From the NCBI GenBank assembly GCA_027002315.1, contig JALWZV010000053.1:1-15375 (forward strand): a DNA stretch of 15,375 bases. Direction: 5' to 3'. This DNA comes from Candidatus Roizmanbacteria bacterium (GTDB lineage Bacteria; Patescibacteriota; Microgenomatia; UBA1406; GWC2-37-13). A program made the position numbers and the translations under genes. The number at the start of each line of letters is the position of its first letter. The stretch's first letter is position 1. A model generated the notes under the pieces. It was not told where the DNA came from. It made no database searches and saw only the letters and a list, made by a program, of their open reading frames with translations. Of the stretch, positions 1 through 5,972 are shown in pieces.

Positions 1-53
1 CGAATTATTTTTTTTCTTTTATATGCGCTTAATGGCTTATTGTGACCTTTCAT
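1..53 (-). CDS. Possible 5' end of a gene leaving the window on the left
   Basis: On the minus strand an ATG at 53..51 opens a frame that stays open to base 1 (17 codons, beginning MKGHNKPLSAYKRKK, strongly basic). It is too short to identify. The support is the promoter geometry: an extended -10 box (TGATATACT, 65-73 minus) lies 11 bases upstream of the ATG, the same spacing seen in front of the aminotransferase gene at 810. There is no Shine-Dalgarno sequence, as for the other first genes in this window. It could still be chance in AT-rich DNA; only sequence to the left would decide. Confidence 0.35.
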   Translation of the reverse strand, partial: MKGHNKPLSAYKRKKII

Positions 54-64
54 CTTCACACTTT

Positions 65-73
65 AGTATATCA
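65..73 (-). promoter_or_regulatory. Extended -10 promoter for the left-edge gene
   Basis: The minus strand reads TGATATACT, which matches TGnTATAAT except for one base. The expected start of transcription is near base 58, five bases before the ATG at 53, giving an almost leaderless message. No convincing -35 box is seen, which is normal for extended -10 promoters. Confidence 0.4.
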
Positions 74-119
74 GATGCTAGTCAAGAGCCTTTCTAATTA
101 CTAAACAAATCCCAATTTC

Positions 120-168
120 CAAGCACCAAGTATCCCTGCCTATCGGCAGACAGGCAAACAAGCACCAA
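120..168. repeat. Dispersed-repeat debris with hairpin
   Basis: A direct repeat CAAGCACCAA occurs at 120-129 and 159-168. Between the copies is a hairpin, CTGCC (136-140), TATC loop, GGCAG (145-149), followed by ACAGG. I recognise this type of motif from intergenic DNA of Candidate Phyla Radiation genomes; that recognition is from memory and not a search. No coding potential is visible. Confidence 0.55.
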
Positions 169-190
169 ATTCCAATGTTCCAAACTTGCA

Positions 191-236
191 AAAATTAAAA
201 ATTTTTAATTTTAAACTTCCTGTCCCGTTTTCGGGA
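191..236. repeat. A/T palindrome and TCCCG-TTTT-CGGGA hairpin
   Basis: Bases 191-212 form a perfect 22-base palindrome made only of A and T (two AAAATTAAAAA arms, the second inverted). It is followed by a small GC hairpin, TCCCG (223-227), loop TTTT, CGGGA (232-236). More AT-rich near-repeats (TTTTTAATTTTTAAC type) continue to about 275. No gene ends close by, so these are more likely members of a dispersed repeat family than terminators. Confidence 0.5.
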
Positions 237-324
237 TAATTTTACATTTTTAATTTTTAACTTTTAATTTTATAGATATAAATATAGTTAAATACGAGAT
301 ACAAGATATCATGGCGAAACTAGA

Positions 325-428
325 TCACGCTCCGCGTGACAATCTCCGCCGTCATTGTAAACATCGTCATTGCGAGGAATGAAGCTACGCTTAGCGTGAC
401 GAAGTGACGTGGCAATCCCCGCCGTTAT
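325..428. repeat. Palindromic intergenic repeat unit (GTCATTGCGAGG type)
   Basis: TCACGC-TCC-GCGTGA (325-339) is a perfect 6-bp hairpin. CAATCyCCGCCGTyAT occurs as a direct repeat at 340-355 and 413-428. Between the copies lies a unit beginning GTCATTGCGAGG, containing the inverted repeat ACGCT-T-AGCGT, and ending GACGTGGCAATCCCC, so that its ends (ATTGC and GCAAT) are themselves inverted. This layout fits a small palindromic interspersed repeat. The stretch is richer in G and C than its surroundings and carries no gene. Confidence 0.55.
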
Positions 429-505
429 GAAACTTAATACCAATCTTTGAAGTTTGCACCAATAGCCAGTCTTACTCTCGTATAGGCGGAGGTCTTTTAA
501 CTCGA

Positions 506-775
506 GTGTCTCCAACAGATAAACAAAGAGAGAATCTTAAACTGCGAGGTGGTTCTAAATATCCATCAGGCAAATCCTCTTTAAGCAGATTTGCAAGGAG
601 AGAGCTTTCAGCTGAGACTCAAGGGTACAATATCCCTGGAGTTCCTTCTGTTGGGATAAGTTATGTTTTTAAGAAGGACGGGACTGTTGTGATAAGAGTA
701 AGCCCATTGTTAAGTAAAAAAGGAGTTGGTGAACAGGTTACTGGCAATCCTTTAAGTCGTGAGGAAGCTAAGTAG
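506..775 (+). CDS. Small hypothetical protein, 89 residues
   Basis: I do not recognise this protein. It starts at GTG 506 (no in-frame ATG is available near the start) and a GGAGGT sequence at 488-493 lies 12 bases upstream, rather far but usable. The first 35 residues are polar and basic (many K, R, S, with the stretch RENLKLRGGSKYPSGKSSLS), so disordered or nucleic-acid-binding character is possible. The middle (GYNIPGVPSVGISYVFKKDGTVVIRVSPLL) looks like beta strands. No signal peptide, membrane segment or metal motif is seen. It ends 34 bases before the aminotransferase gene, which has its own promoter, so the two need not be one operon. Confidence 0.55.
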   Translation: MSPTDKQRENLKLRGGSKYPSGKSSLSRFARRELSAETQGYNIPGVPSVGISYVFKKDGTVVIRVSPLLSKKGVGEQVTGNPLSREEAK

Positions 776-789
776 CTTTATGTATAGAG

Positions 790-798
790 TGGTATAAT
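790..798 (+). promoter_or_regulatory. Extended -10 promoter of the aminotransferase gene
   Basis: The sequence TGGTATAAT is a perfect TGnTATAAT. Predicted +1 is about 805, five bases before the ATG at 810, so there is no room for a ribosome-binding site in the leader. No good -35 box is seen. Confidence 0.65.
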
Positions 799-809
799 AG
801 ACTTAATTT

Positions 810-2000
810 ATGAAAGAAGGAGATTATTCTTCACTATTTGCAAGGAGAATGACTGGGGCGAAAGTTTCCATAATTCGTGAGATTATGAAGTCTGCCTCTG
901 ACCCAAACATCATTTCGTTAGCTGGAGGAATGCCTTCTCCTGACGCCTTTCCTCTAGATTTAGTTGATAGATTACACTCTTTGGCTATTCAGAAGTATGG
1001 TCCTCAAATCTTACAATATGGAGTGACAGAAGGATTTATGCCTTTAAGACAAGCATTAGCTGAGCACCTAAAACAAAGAGGTTTGGAGTTAGAACCAAAG
1101 GATGTATGTATCTCGGTAGGAGCCCAAGGAGCTATAAACGCTTTATCTGAGGTGATGCTGGACCCAGGTGATATTGTTGCGGTGGAGTCTCCGACATTCC
1201 TTGGATCTTTAAAATCGTTTCGCTCGTTTGAGGCAAAACCCATTGGGATAAAGTCTGACGAGCAAGGAATACTTCCAGAAGTATTAGAGCAGATGCTGTC
1301 TGATGAAAATAAAAAACCTAAGTTTGTTTACCTCATTCCAAATTTCCAAAACCCATCAGGAGTAACATTGTCTTTGGATCGTCGTAAACAGATAGCCGAG
1401 ATTGTTCAAGAGCATAACGCTATAATTCTCGAGGATGATCCGTATTACGATCTAAGATACGAAGGAGACAATTTACCGACCTTAAAATCTTTAGCTCCTG
1501 ATAATGTTGTGTACGTTGGAAGTATGTCGAAGGTGTTGTCTCCCGGAATGAGAGTAGGTTATTACGTAGCTCCAGGTCCTGTTGCTCAAGCAATGACCTC
1601 TGTTAGACAAGGGATAACGGTTCATGCTAGTCAAGAAAGTCAGGCTGTGGCAGCTGAGTATATACTTGGAGGTCATATTAATGAACACATAAAAAAGATT
1701 GTTACTTTGTATAAATCAAAAAGAGACAAGATGGTAAGTTTATTGCAAAAACATTTTCCAAACAGCTTTCATTGGAACGTTCCGCAGGGAGGAATGTTTA
1801 TCTGGGTAGTAGGACCCGAAAATTTTAACGCGGATAGTATTCTCGATAAGGCCAAAGAACAAGGAGTATTGTTTGTTCCCGGACATTACTTTTTTGCCGA
1901 TACTTCCCAGGGGATGAACACAATGCGTTTGAACTTTACCAATCCCTCTTTAGAGGAACTGGAAAAAGCAATACCGCTTTTAGCAAGCGTGTTAAGTTGA
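810..2000 (+). CDS. PLP-dependent aminotransferase (fold type I, 2-aminoadipate/aromatic type)
   Basis: The 396-residue protein is a full-length class I/II aminotransferase that transfers amino groups between amino acids and 2-oxo acids in the cytoplasm. Visible landmarks in order: SLAGGMPSPDAFP near residue 36, the cofactor-phosphate loop GAQGAIN (104-110), NFQNPSG (178-184) with the Asn that contacts PLP, EDDPYYDLRY (208-217) with the Asp that pairs with the pyridine nitrogen, SMSKVLSPGMRVGY with the Schiff-base lysine at 241, and MRLNF with the substrate-carboxylate arginine at 373. The SLAGGMPSP start and overall pattern resemble the LysN/2-aminoadipate and MocR-catalytic-domain group; no N-terminal HTH is present, so it is an enzyme, not a MocR regulator. 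Substrate cannot be told from sequence. Its start at 810 is backed by the extended -10 box just upstream. It ends one base before the trpS promoter region. Confidence 0.9.
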   Translation: MKEGDYSSLFARRMTGAKVSIIREIMKSASDPNIISLAGGMPSPDAFPLDLVDRLHSLAIQKYGPQILQYGVTEGFMPLRQALAEHLKQRGLELEPKDVCISVGAQGAINALSEVMLDPGDIVAVESPTFLGSLKSFRSFEAKPIGIKSDEQGILPEVLEQMLSDENKKPKFVYLIPNFQNPSGVTLSLDRRKQIAEIVQEHNAIILEDDPYYDLRYEGDNLPTLKSLAPDNVVYVGSMSKVLSPGMRVGYYVAPGPVAQAMTSVRQGITVHASQESQAVAAEYILGGHINEHIKKIVTLYKSKRDKMVSLLQKHFPNSFHWNVPQGGMFIWVVGPENFNADSILDKAKEQGVLFVPGHYFFADTSQGMNTMRLNFTNPSLEELEKAIPLLASVLS

Positions 2001-2010
2001 GTTGTTTTTT

Positions 2011-2019
2011 TGCTATAAT
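2011..2019 (+). promoter_or_regulatory. Extended -10 promoter of trpS, leaderless
   Basis: TGCTATAAT is a perfect TGnTATAAT. The hexamer ends at 2019, so the expected +1 (seven bases on) is 2026, the A of the trpS ATG. This fixes the start at 2026 and not at the upstream in-frame TTG at 2002, which would lie inside the promoter. Confidence 0.7.
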
Positions 2020-2025
2020 CAATTT

Positions 2026-3030
2026 ATGAAACAAATCGTGTTCTCTGCAATTCAACCTTCGGGAGATTTGCATATAGGCAACTTAATTGGAGCGATAAGA
2101 CAATGGGTTAAGATGCAAAAAGAACAAAAAGATAATGAGTATATTTTCTCCGTTGTTGACCTACATGCTATTACGGTTAAACAAGACCCCGCTGTGTTGA
2201 AAGAAAAAATATTAGAGGTGGTGGCTATTTATCTGGCCTCAGGTTTGGATGAAAAAAAGTCGCGGATATTTGTTCAGTCAGAGAATCCGGATCATGCCAA
2301 CTTAGCTTGGATATTTGACTGTGTAACACCATTTTCGTGGTTAAAAAAAATGACTCAGTTTAAGGATAAGAGTTTAAAGCAAAAAGAAAACACAACGGTT
2401 GGGCTTTTTAACTACCCAGCTCTTATGGCCGCTGATATACTGCTTTATGACACCGATGTTGTTCCTGTTGGCGAAGATCAACAACAACACATAGAGTTGA
2501 CGCGCAATATAGCTGAAAGATTTAACAAGCGTTTTGGAGAGGTCTTTAAACTACCCAAAGGTTTGATTGACAAAACAACAGCACGGATTATGAGTTTGCA
2601 AGATCCTTTACGTAAGATGAGTAAATCTGATGCTAATGAGTCTAGCAGAGTTAATCTATTGGACGATAAAGATGTAATTGTTAAAAAAATTATGCGTGCT
2701 GTAACTGACTCTGATACAAAGGTTTTATACGATAGAGAAAAAAAGCCCGCAATCTCTAATTTATTAGCAATATTCTCTAGCTTATCAGGAAGATCTGTTC
2801 AGGATATAGAGAGGGAGTATGTTGGTCAAGGATATGGTAAATTTAAAAAAGATTTAGCGGAGGTTGTTGTCAACGCTTTACTCCCCATACAAGAGCGTTA
2901 CAATAAACTTATTAAAGATAAAGATTATTTAAAGAAGGTGTTAAACGATGGTAAAGAATACGTTTATAAAAAGTCTTCTTCTAAGATGAAGCAGGTTAAA
3001 GAAGCAATGGGGCTTGGAGTAAGACTATAA
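2026..3030 (+). CDS. trpS: Tryptophanyl-tRNA synthetase
   Basis: This class I aminoacyl-tRNA synthetase (334 residues, normal length for bacterial TrpS) charges tRNA-Trp with tryptophan using ATP. The N-terminus FSAIQPSGDLHIGNLIGA carries the HIGH-type motif as HIGN (16-19). Further landmarks are DLHAIT, the PALMAADILLYDTDVVPVGEDQQQHIEL stretch with the GEDQ and ADILLY signatures, and the KMSKS loop intact as KMSKS at 197-201. A longer frame opens at TTG 2002, but the -10 box and family alignment both favour ATG 2026. No Shine-Dalgarno precedes the ATG. The stop codon (3028-3030) abuts the stop of the convergent glycosylase gene, leaving no space for a terminator between them. Confidence 0.96.
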   Translation: MKQIVFSAIQPSGDLHIGNLIGAIRQWVKMQKEQKDNEYIFSVVDLHAITVKQDPAVLKEKILEVVAIYLASGLDEKKSRIFVQSENPDHANLAWIFDCVTPFSWLKKMTQFKDKSLKQKENTTVGLFNYPALMAADILLYDTDVVPVGEDQQQHIELTRNIAERFNKRFGEVFKLPKGLIDKTTARIMSLQDPLRKMSKSDANESSRVNLLDDKDVIVKKIMRAVTDSDTKVLYDREKKPAISNLLAIFSSLSGRSVQDIEREYVGQGYGKFKKDLAEVVVNALLPIQERYNKLIKDKDYLKKVLNDGKEYVYKKSSSKMKQVKEAMGLGVRL

Positions 3031-3993
3031 CCTGATCTCTTTTTCAAGCCAAGGAATATGTTTGTTTTTCCTCTCCCACCAAAGATTTTCCCAGATATAG
3101 TGAACAGCAAGCTGTTTATACTTTCCGAACCTTTCGAAATATTTTAGTATCCTGGAAACAGGTACGGGATTATTTGTTTCTCGGTTAAAGAATATTTTTG
3201 AGTATATTTTTTGTTCCCAAGGAGAGACATGGTTAAAAAAATCCCAATGATGAAAAACATCAAACAGAATATACCAAACCGTAGCTGGTCCAACACCGTA
3301 TAAATTAAGCAGTCTTTCTCTTTGCTCATCTAAGGTTCGAGTTCGCAAGCTCAGCTCATCGATTTTTCCTTCATAAAAATAATCATCGATTTTTTTAATA
3401 TATTTTGCTCTATAACCAACCTTTAATTGTCTTAGCTCTAGTTCTGAGATGTTATGTAGACCTCCTTCTTTCCAAAAGCACCAGAGTTCTTTAGAGTCAA
3501 AGTTCAAAAGCCTACCGTAATTTTCTAATAGTGCTTGAAACATCTGAACTGACCGCTTAATTGTAGCATTTTGAAGAATAATACCAATAATTAAGTATTC
3601 GTAAAGAGAACTGGGATGACCTGGACGCATACCTTTCCATTTTTCAATAACAGGTGATAGTGTCTTGTCTTTAGCAAATTGTTTGTAAAATGGCTTTAGA
3701 TCAAGATTTAGATTATATCGATAAATTATTTCTTGTTTTAAAGACTTGGTATATGATTCAGACAGTTGTGGCTCAGAGAATACCTCTACTGTAACTTGTG
3801 GCTTATTTATACTTCCTGTGTTAATAAACTTTAGACCTAAGGGAACATCTCTCCAAAACCATGTTTGCCAGCGGATTCCTTGTTGCCATATATTATCTCC
3901 TGACGTGAAATGATCTGGTTTGTGGAACGTAGCATCAAAGTTAAAAGGAGAGGTAGGAGTTATAGTTATGACGTCGGTTTTGCTTAGTCTCAT
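3025..3993 (-). CDS. HhH-GPD family DNA glycosylase (AlkA/OGG-like)
   Basis: The 322-residue protein looks like a base-excision DNA glycosylase with the AlkA/OGG1 architecture: an N-terminal beta-rich domain (residues 1-100, with the typical GIRWQTWFWRD strand region) and a helical C-terminal half with ILQNATIKR (139-147), GYRAKYIKK (193-201) and the helix-hairpin-helix LYGVGPATV (231-239). Such enzymes flip out and remove alkylated or oxidised bases. The Lys used by bifunctional OGG enzymes is replaced (GPA at 235-237), so a monofunctional, alkylation-type activity is more likely. The catalytic Asp expected about 20 residues after the HhH is not obvious: the region reads WDFFNHVSPWEQ, with Asp251 and Asn254 as candidates. 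The promoter (TATACT, 4000-4005 minus) places +1 exactly on the ATG. The gene is divergent from an AAG-type glycosylase. Confidence 0.8.
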   Translation of the reverse strand: MRLSKTDVITITPTSPFNFDATFHKPDHFTSGDNIWQQGIRWQTWFWRDVPLGLKFINTGSINKPQVTVEVFSEPQLSESYTKSLKQEIIYRYNLNLDLKPFYKQFAKDKTLSPVIEKWKGMRPGHPSSLYEYLIIGIILQNATIKRSVQMFQALLENYGRLLNFDSKELWCFWKEGGLHNISELELRQLKVGYRAKYIKKIDDYFYEGKIDELSLRTRTLDEQRERLLNLYGVGPATVWYILFDVFHHWDFFNHVSPWEQKIYSKIFFNRETNNPVPVSRILKYFERFGKYKQLAVHYIWENLWWERKNKHIPWLEKEIRL

Positions 3994-4009
3994 TTGTATA
4001 GTATATAAT
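3980..4009 (+). promoter_or_regulatory. Promoter of the AAG-type glycosylase gene
   Basis: TTGCTT (3980-3985), an 18-base spacer and TATAAT (4004-4009). Predicted +1 is near 4016, giving a leader of about 16 bases that includes AGAGG at 4021-4025, a weak Shine-Dalgarno in front of GTG 4032. The -35 box lies inside the first codons of the divergent gene. Confidence 0.55.
4000..4005 (-). promoter_or_regulatory. -10 box of the HhH glycosylase gene, leaderless
   Basis: The minus strand reads TATACT; seven bases after its last base is 3993, the A of the glycosylase ATG. It overlaps the plus-strand TATAAT at 4004-4009, so only one of the divergent promoters can be occupied at a time. Confidence 0.5.
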
Positions 4010-4031
4010 ACTATGTTGTTAGAGGTTTATT

Positions 4032-4550
4032 GTGCAAAATATGAACTTAGATTTGTCTAAATCTGCGGATAAGATTGCCCCCTTACTTTTAGGACAGTAT
4101 TTATGCCGAAGGTTTGCAAATGGCAAAGTTGGAAGATATAAAATTACAGAGGTTGAGGCTTATTTAGGGGAAAAAGACAAAGCTTGTCACTCATCAAGGG
4201 GCAGGACAAAAAGAACGGAGGTTATGTACGGTCCTCCTGGATACTGGTATGTTTATCTCATATATGGAATGTACCATATGTTGAATTTAGTTACTGGACC
4301 CAAGGGCACACCGGAGGCCATTTTAATCAGGGAAGTTGAGGGAATAAATGGACCAGGAAGGCTTACCCGTGCCTTAAAGGTAAATAAAGACTTTAATGGT
4401 AAAGAAGCAATCAAAATTAACAACTTGTGGATAGAGTTTAGGAGAATTAATTCTAAGAGTGTGAAGGTTGCCAAGCTCCCTCGCGTTGGTGTGGACTACG
4501 CAGGGGAGTGGAAAGATAAGTTGCTTAGATTTAGAGTTATAAACAAGTGA
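4032..4550 (+). CDS. mpg: DNA-3-methyladenine glycosylase, AAG/Mpg family
   Basis: This 172-residue protein matches the mammalian-type alkyladenine glycosylase family (AAG, Pfam PF02245 by recall), which excises 3-methyladenine, 7-methylguanine and hypoxanthine from DNA. Landmarks: LLGQYLCRRF (19-28), ITEVEAYLGEKDKACHSSRG (38-57) with Glu42 as the water-activating base and His53, MYGPPGYWYVYLIYGMYHMLN (65-85) and the TPEAILIREVE block (93-103). It is slightly shorter than typical bacterial members (about 190-210), mainly near the C-terminus, but all active-site segments are there. The start could be GTG 4032, supported by AGAGG six bases upstream, or ATG 4041. It is paired back-to-back with an HhH-type glycosylase with 38 bases between them, which suggests a small alkylation/deamination repair locus. 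Confidence 0.92.
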   Translation: MQNMNLDLSKSADKIAPLLLGQYLCRRFANGKVGRYKITEVEAYLGEKDKACHSSRGRTKRTEVMYGPPGYWYVYLIYGMYHMLNLVTGPKGTPEAILIREVEGINGPGRLTRALKVNKDFNGKEAIKINNLWIEFRRINSKSVKVAKLPRVGVDYAGEWKDKLLRFRVINK

Positions 4551-4562
4551 CACAGTTTTCAA

Positions 4563-4571
4563 TGTTATACT
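4563..4571 (+). promoter_or_regulatory. Extended -10 promoter of the methyltransferase gene
   Basis: TGTTATACT matches TGnTATAAT with one change. The predicted +1 is 4578, so the upstream ATG at 4573 would not be in the message and the ATG at 4579 would be read with a one-base leader. Confidence 0.55.
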
Positions 4572-4578
4572 TATGAGT

Positions 4579-5334
4579 ATGTCCAATAATATTGATTATC
4601 AAAGACTTTACAACAGGGTTGGGAGCTTAATCGGATGGGATTTTAGCAAACTCCAAGTTGTGAGGAAGGGAGAGAAATGGAGATTTTATGATGTTGTGGT
4701 TGAAAGGTCACCTGACAACTCTAATCTTTTGGATATAGGAACAGGTGGTGGAAGACGTGTTTTAAAGATTACTTCTAATTTTAGATCTGTCGTTGGTATA
4801 GACTTATCTAAAAACATGATTCAAGTTGCCAAAGATAATTTAAAAAGATCTAAAAAAAGAAATGTAAGGTTTGTTGTTATGGATGCATTTAATTTGGGGT
4901 TTTCCAACGATTTTTTTGACATTATTTCATGTCGTCACTCTCCTTTTTCATCGCAGGAAATTTTTAGAGTACTAAAACCTAGGGGGATTTTTTTAACTCA
5001 ACAGGTAAGTGAAGGTGATAAGCTAAATATTAAACAAACATTTGGGCGCGGTCAGGATTTTCACGTAAAGGACGGGAGTGCTAAACGTAGATATGTTTAT
5101 GAGTTGAGAAAAGCTGGTTTTGAGAAGATTGAGGTTTTCGAGTATGATGCGAAGGAATGGTATAAAACACCTGAAGACTTAATCTTTCTTTTACAAAACA
5201 CACCTATTATTCCGGAATTTGGTAAACAAAAAGAAGACTTTGTTCTTTTATCTAAATTTATTGAGAAATACACTACAGACCAGGGAATACTCACAAACTC
5301 TAAGCGCTACATGATTATCGCAAGGAAACCTTGA
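4579..5334 (+). CDS. Class I SAM-dependent methyltransferase
   Basis: This 251-residue protein has a Rossmann-fold methyltransferase core. Motif I is LLDIGTGGG (about residues 50-58), followed by the acidic residue at the end of strand 2 in VVGIDLSKNM, the VVMDAFNLGF segment (motif II) and the post-motif FFDIISCRHSPFSSQEIFRVLKPRGIFLTQQV typical of the Methyltransf_11 type. The segment after this (EGDKLNIKQTFGRGQDF onward) is where the substrate would bind and I do not recognise it. The substrate is unknown; small molecule, RNA or protein are all possible. A longer start at ATG 4573 is possible, but the promoter overlaps it. It follows the mpg gene with 22 bases between its frame and the mpg stop. 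Confidence 0.82.
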   Translation: MSNNIDYQRLYNRVGSLIGWDFSKLQVVRKGEKWRFYDVVVERSPDNSNLLDIGTGGGRRVLKITSNFRSVVGIDLSKNMIQVAKDNLKRSKKRNVRFVVMDAFNLGFSNDFFDIISCRHSPFSSQEIFRVLKPRGIFLTQQVSEGDKLNIKQTFGRGQDFHVKDGSAKRRYVYELRKAGFEKIEVFEYDAKEWYKTPEDLIFLLQNTPIIPEFGKQKEDFVLLSKFIEKYTTDQGILTNSKRYMIIARKP

Positions 5335-5390
5335 GTCAACCAGATCTCTATCTAAGTTTGAGATAAATACAGCAATCGTGGTTTATGATG

Positions 5391-5464
5391 TATAATATAT
5401 ACTATAGGTATAGATTAAACTAAATCTAATATTAGATATGATAGAAGGACCTTATAGGTATAGA
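5391..5464 (+). promoter_or_regulatory. Promoter and operator-like repeats of the sigma-factor operon
   Basis: TATAAT (5391-5396) and TATACT (5398-5403) are overlapping -10 candidates without a clear -35 box. Downstream is a dense set of repeats: TATAGGTATAGA occurs at 5403-5414 and again, 50 bases on, at 5453-5464 inside the first gene. TAGATT (5411-5416) is inverted as AATCTA (5423-5428). ATCTAATATTAGAT (5424-5437) is a perfect 14-base palindrome ending one base before the ATG. Such an arrangement is typical of a dimeric regulator binding over and just after the transcription start, but the regulator is unknown. Confidence 0.5.
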
Positions 5465-5968
5465 GAAAAACCAGACACTCTTTTTCAGCAAGGAAGGTTT
5501 TATGAAGCTTTTTCATCAATTGTAGAAAGAGGTAATTTTGATGGAATTATCCTCGGACAAGGTCCGTTGCGTTGGTTTAATGCAACTATGCGTTTGTTAA
5601 ATATCTTGACTTTTCGTATTGGTATGGAAAGAAATACTCAATTTGTTTTTAAGATGTATCCTAATGTGAGACTCAGAGTATGGAGTATAAAAGGAGAGAG
5701 AATATTTAGCAAGGGAAAAAAGAGACCAATGATAGGAGGAGTTTTTGCTGGGAGCATTGGTAAATTAGGAGTTGTTGAGGTGGGAAGAGTTTGGAGAGAC
5801 GATATTGTTACACTACACATAGAAACAGATAACAGAGTATTACGGATGCATAGGTTTCCTTTGTATGATTCCGGACAAAATTCTACCCCTTATTTCACGT
5901 ACTTAGCATCGACAATGAAAGATCAGAAGGATGATTACTCATTTATTAGTATTTTAAAAGCAGAGTAA
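5438..5968 (+). CDS. Unrecognised protein, 176 residues, first gene of the sigma-factor operon
   Basis: I do not recognise a family. The protein is soluble and basic, with no signal peptide or clear membrane helix. It begins IEGPYRYREKPDTLFQQGRFYEAF, has a hydrophobic stretch LRWFNATMRLLNILTFRIGM (44-63), then a probable beta-rich half with FVFKMYPNVRLRVWSI, GGVFAGSIGKLGVVEVGRVW and VTLHIETDNRVLRMHRFPLY. The alternating strands recall a small beta-barrel or sandwich, but this is only an impression. The ATG at 5438 abuts a 14-base palindrome. Its stop is four bases before the sigma-factor ATG, so the two are almost certainly co-transcribed and translationally coupled. By position it could be a modulator or partner of the sigma factor; there is no direct sequence evidence for an anti-sigma role. 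Confidence 0.7.
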   Translation: MIEGPYRYREKPDTLFQQGRFYEAFSSIVERGNFDGIILGQGPLRWFNATMRLLNILTFRIGMERNTQFVFKMYPNVRLRVWSIKGERIFSKGKKRPMIGGVFAGSIGKLGVVEVGRVWRDDIVTLHIETDNRVLRMHRFPLYDSGQNSTPYFTYLASTMKDQKDDYSFISILKAE

Positions 5969-5972
5969 TCAT

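Noticed and set aside
120..428. CRISPR array
   Set aside because: Repeats are unlike each other, few and irregularly spaced, and no cas gene is present.
309..515. 68-residue minus-strand ORF
   Set aside because: It is a translation of the palindromic repeat unit at 325-428; no family resemblance and no start signal.
2002..2025. TTG start for TrpS at 2002
   Set aside because: It would add eight residues unlike the family and lies within the trpS promoter.
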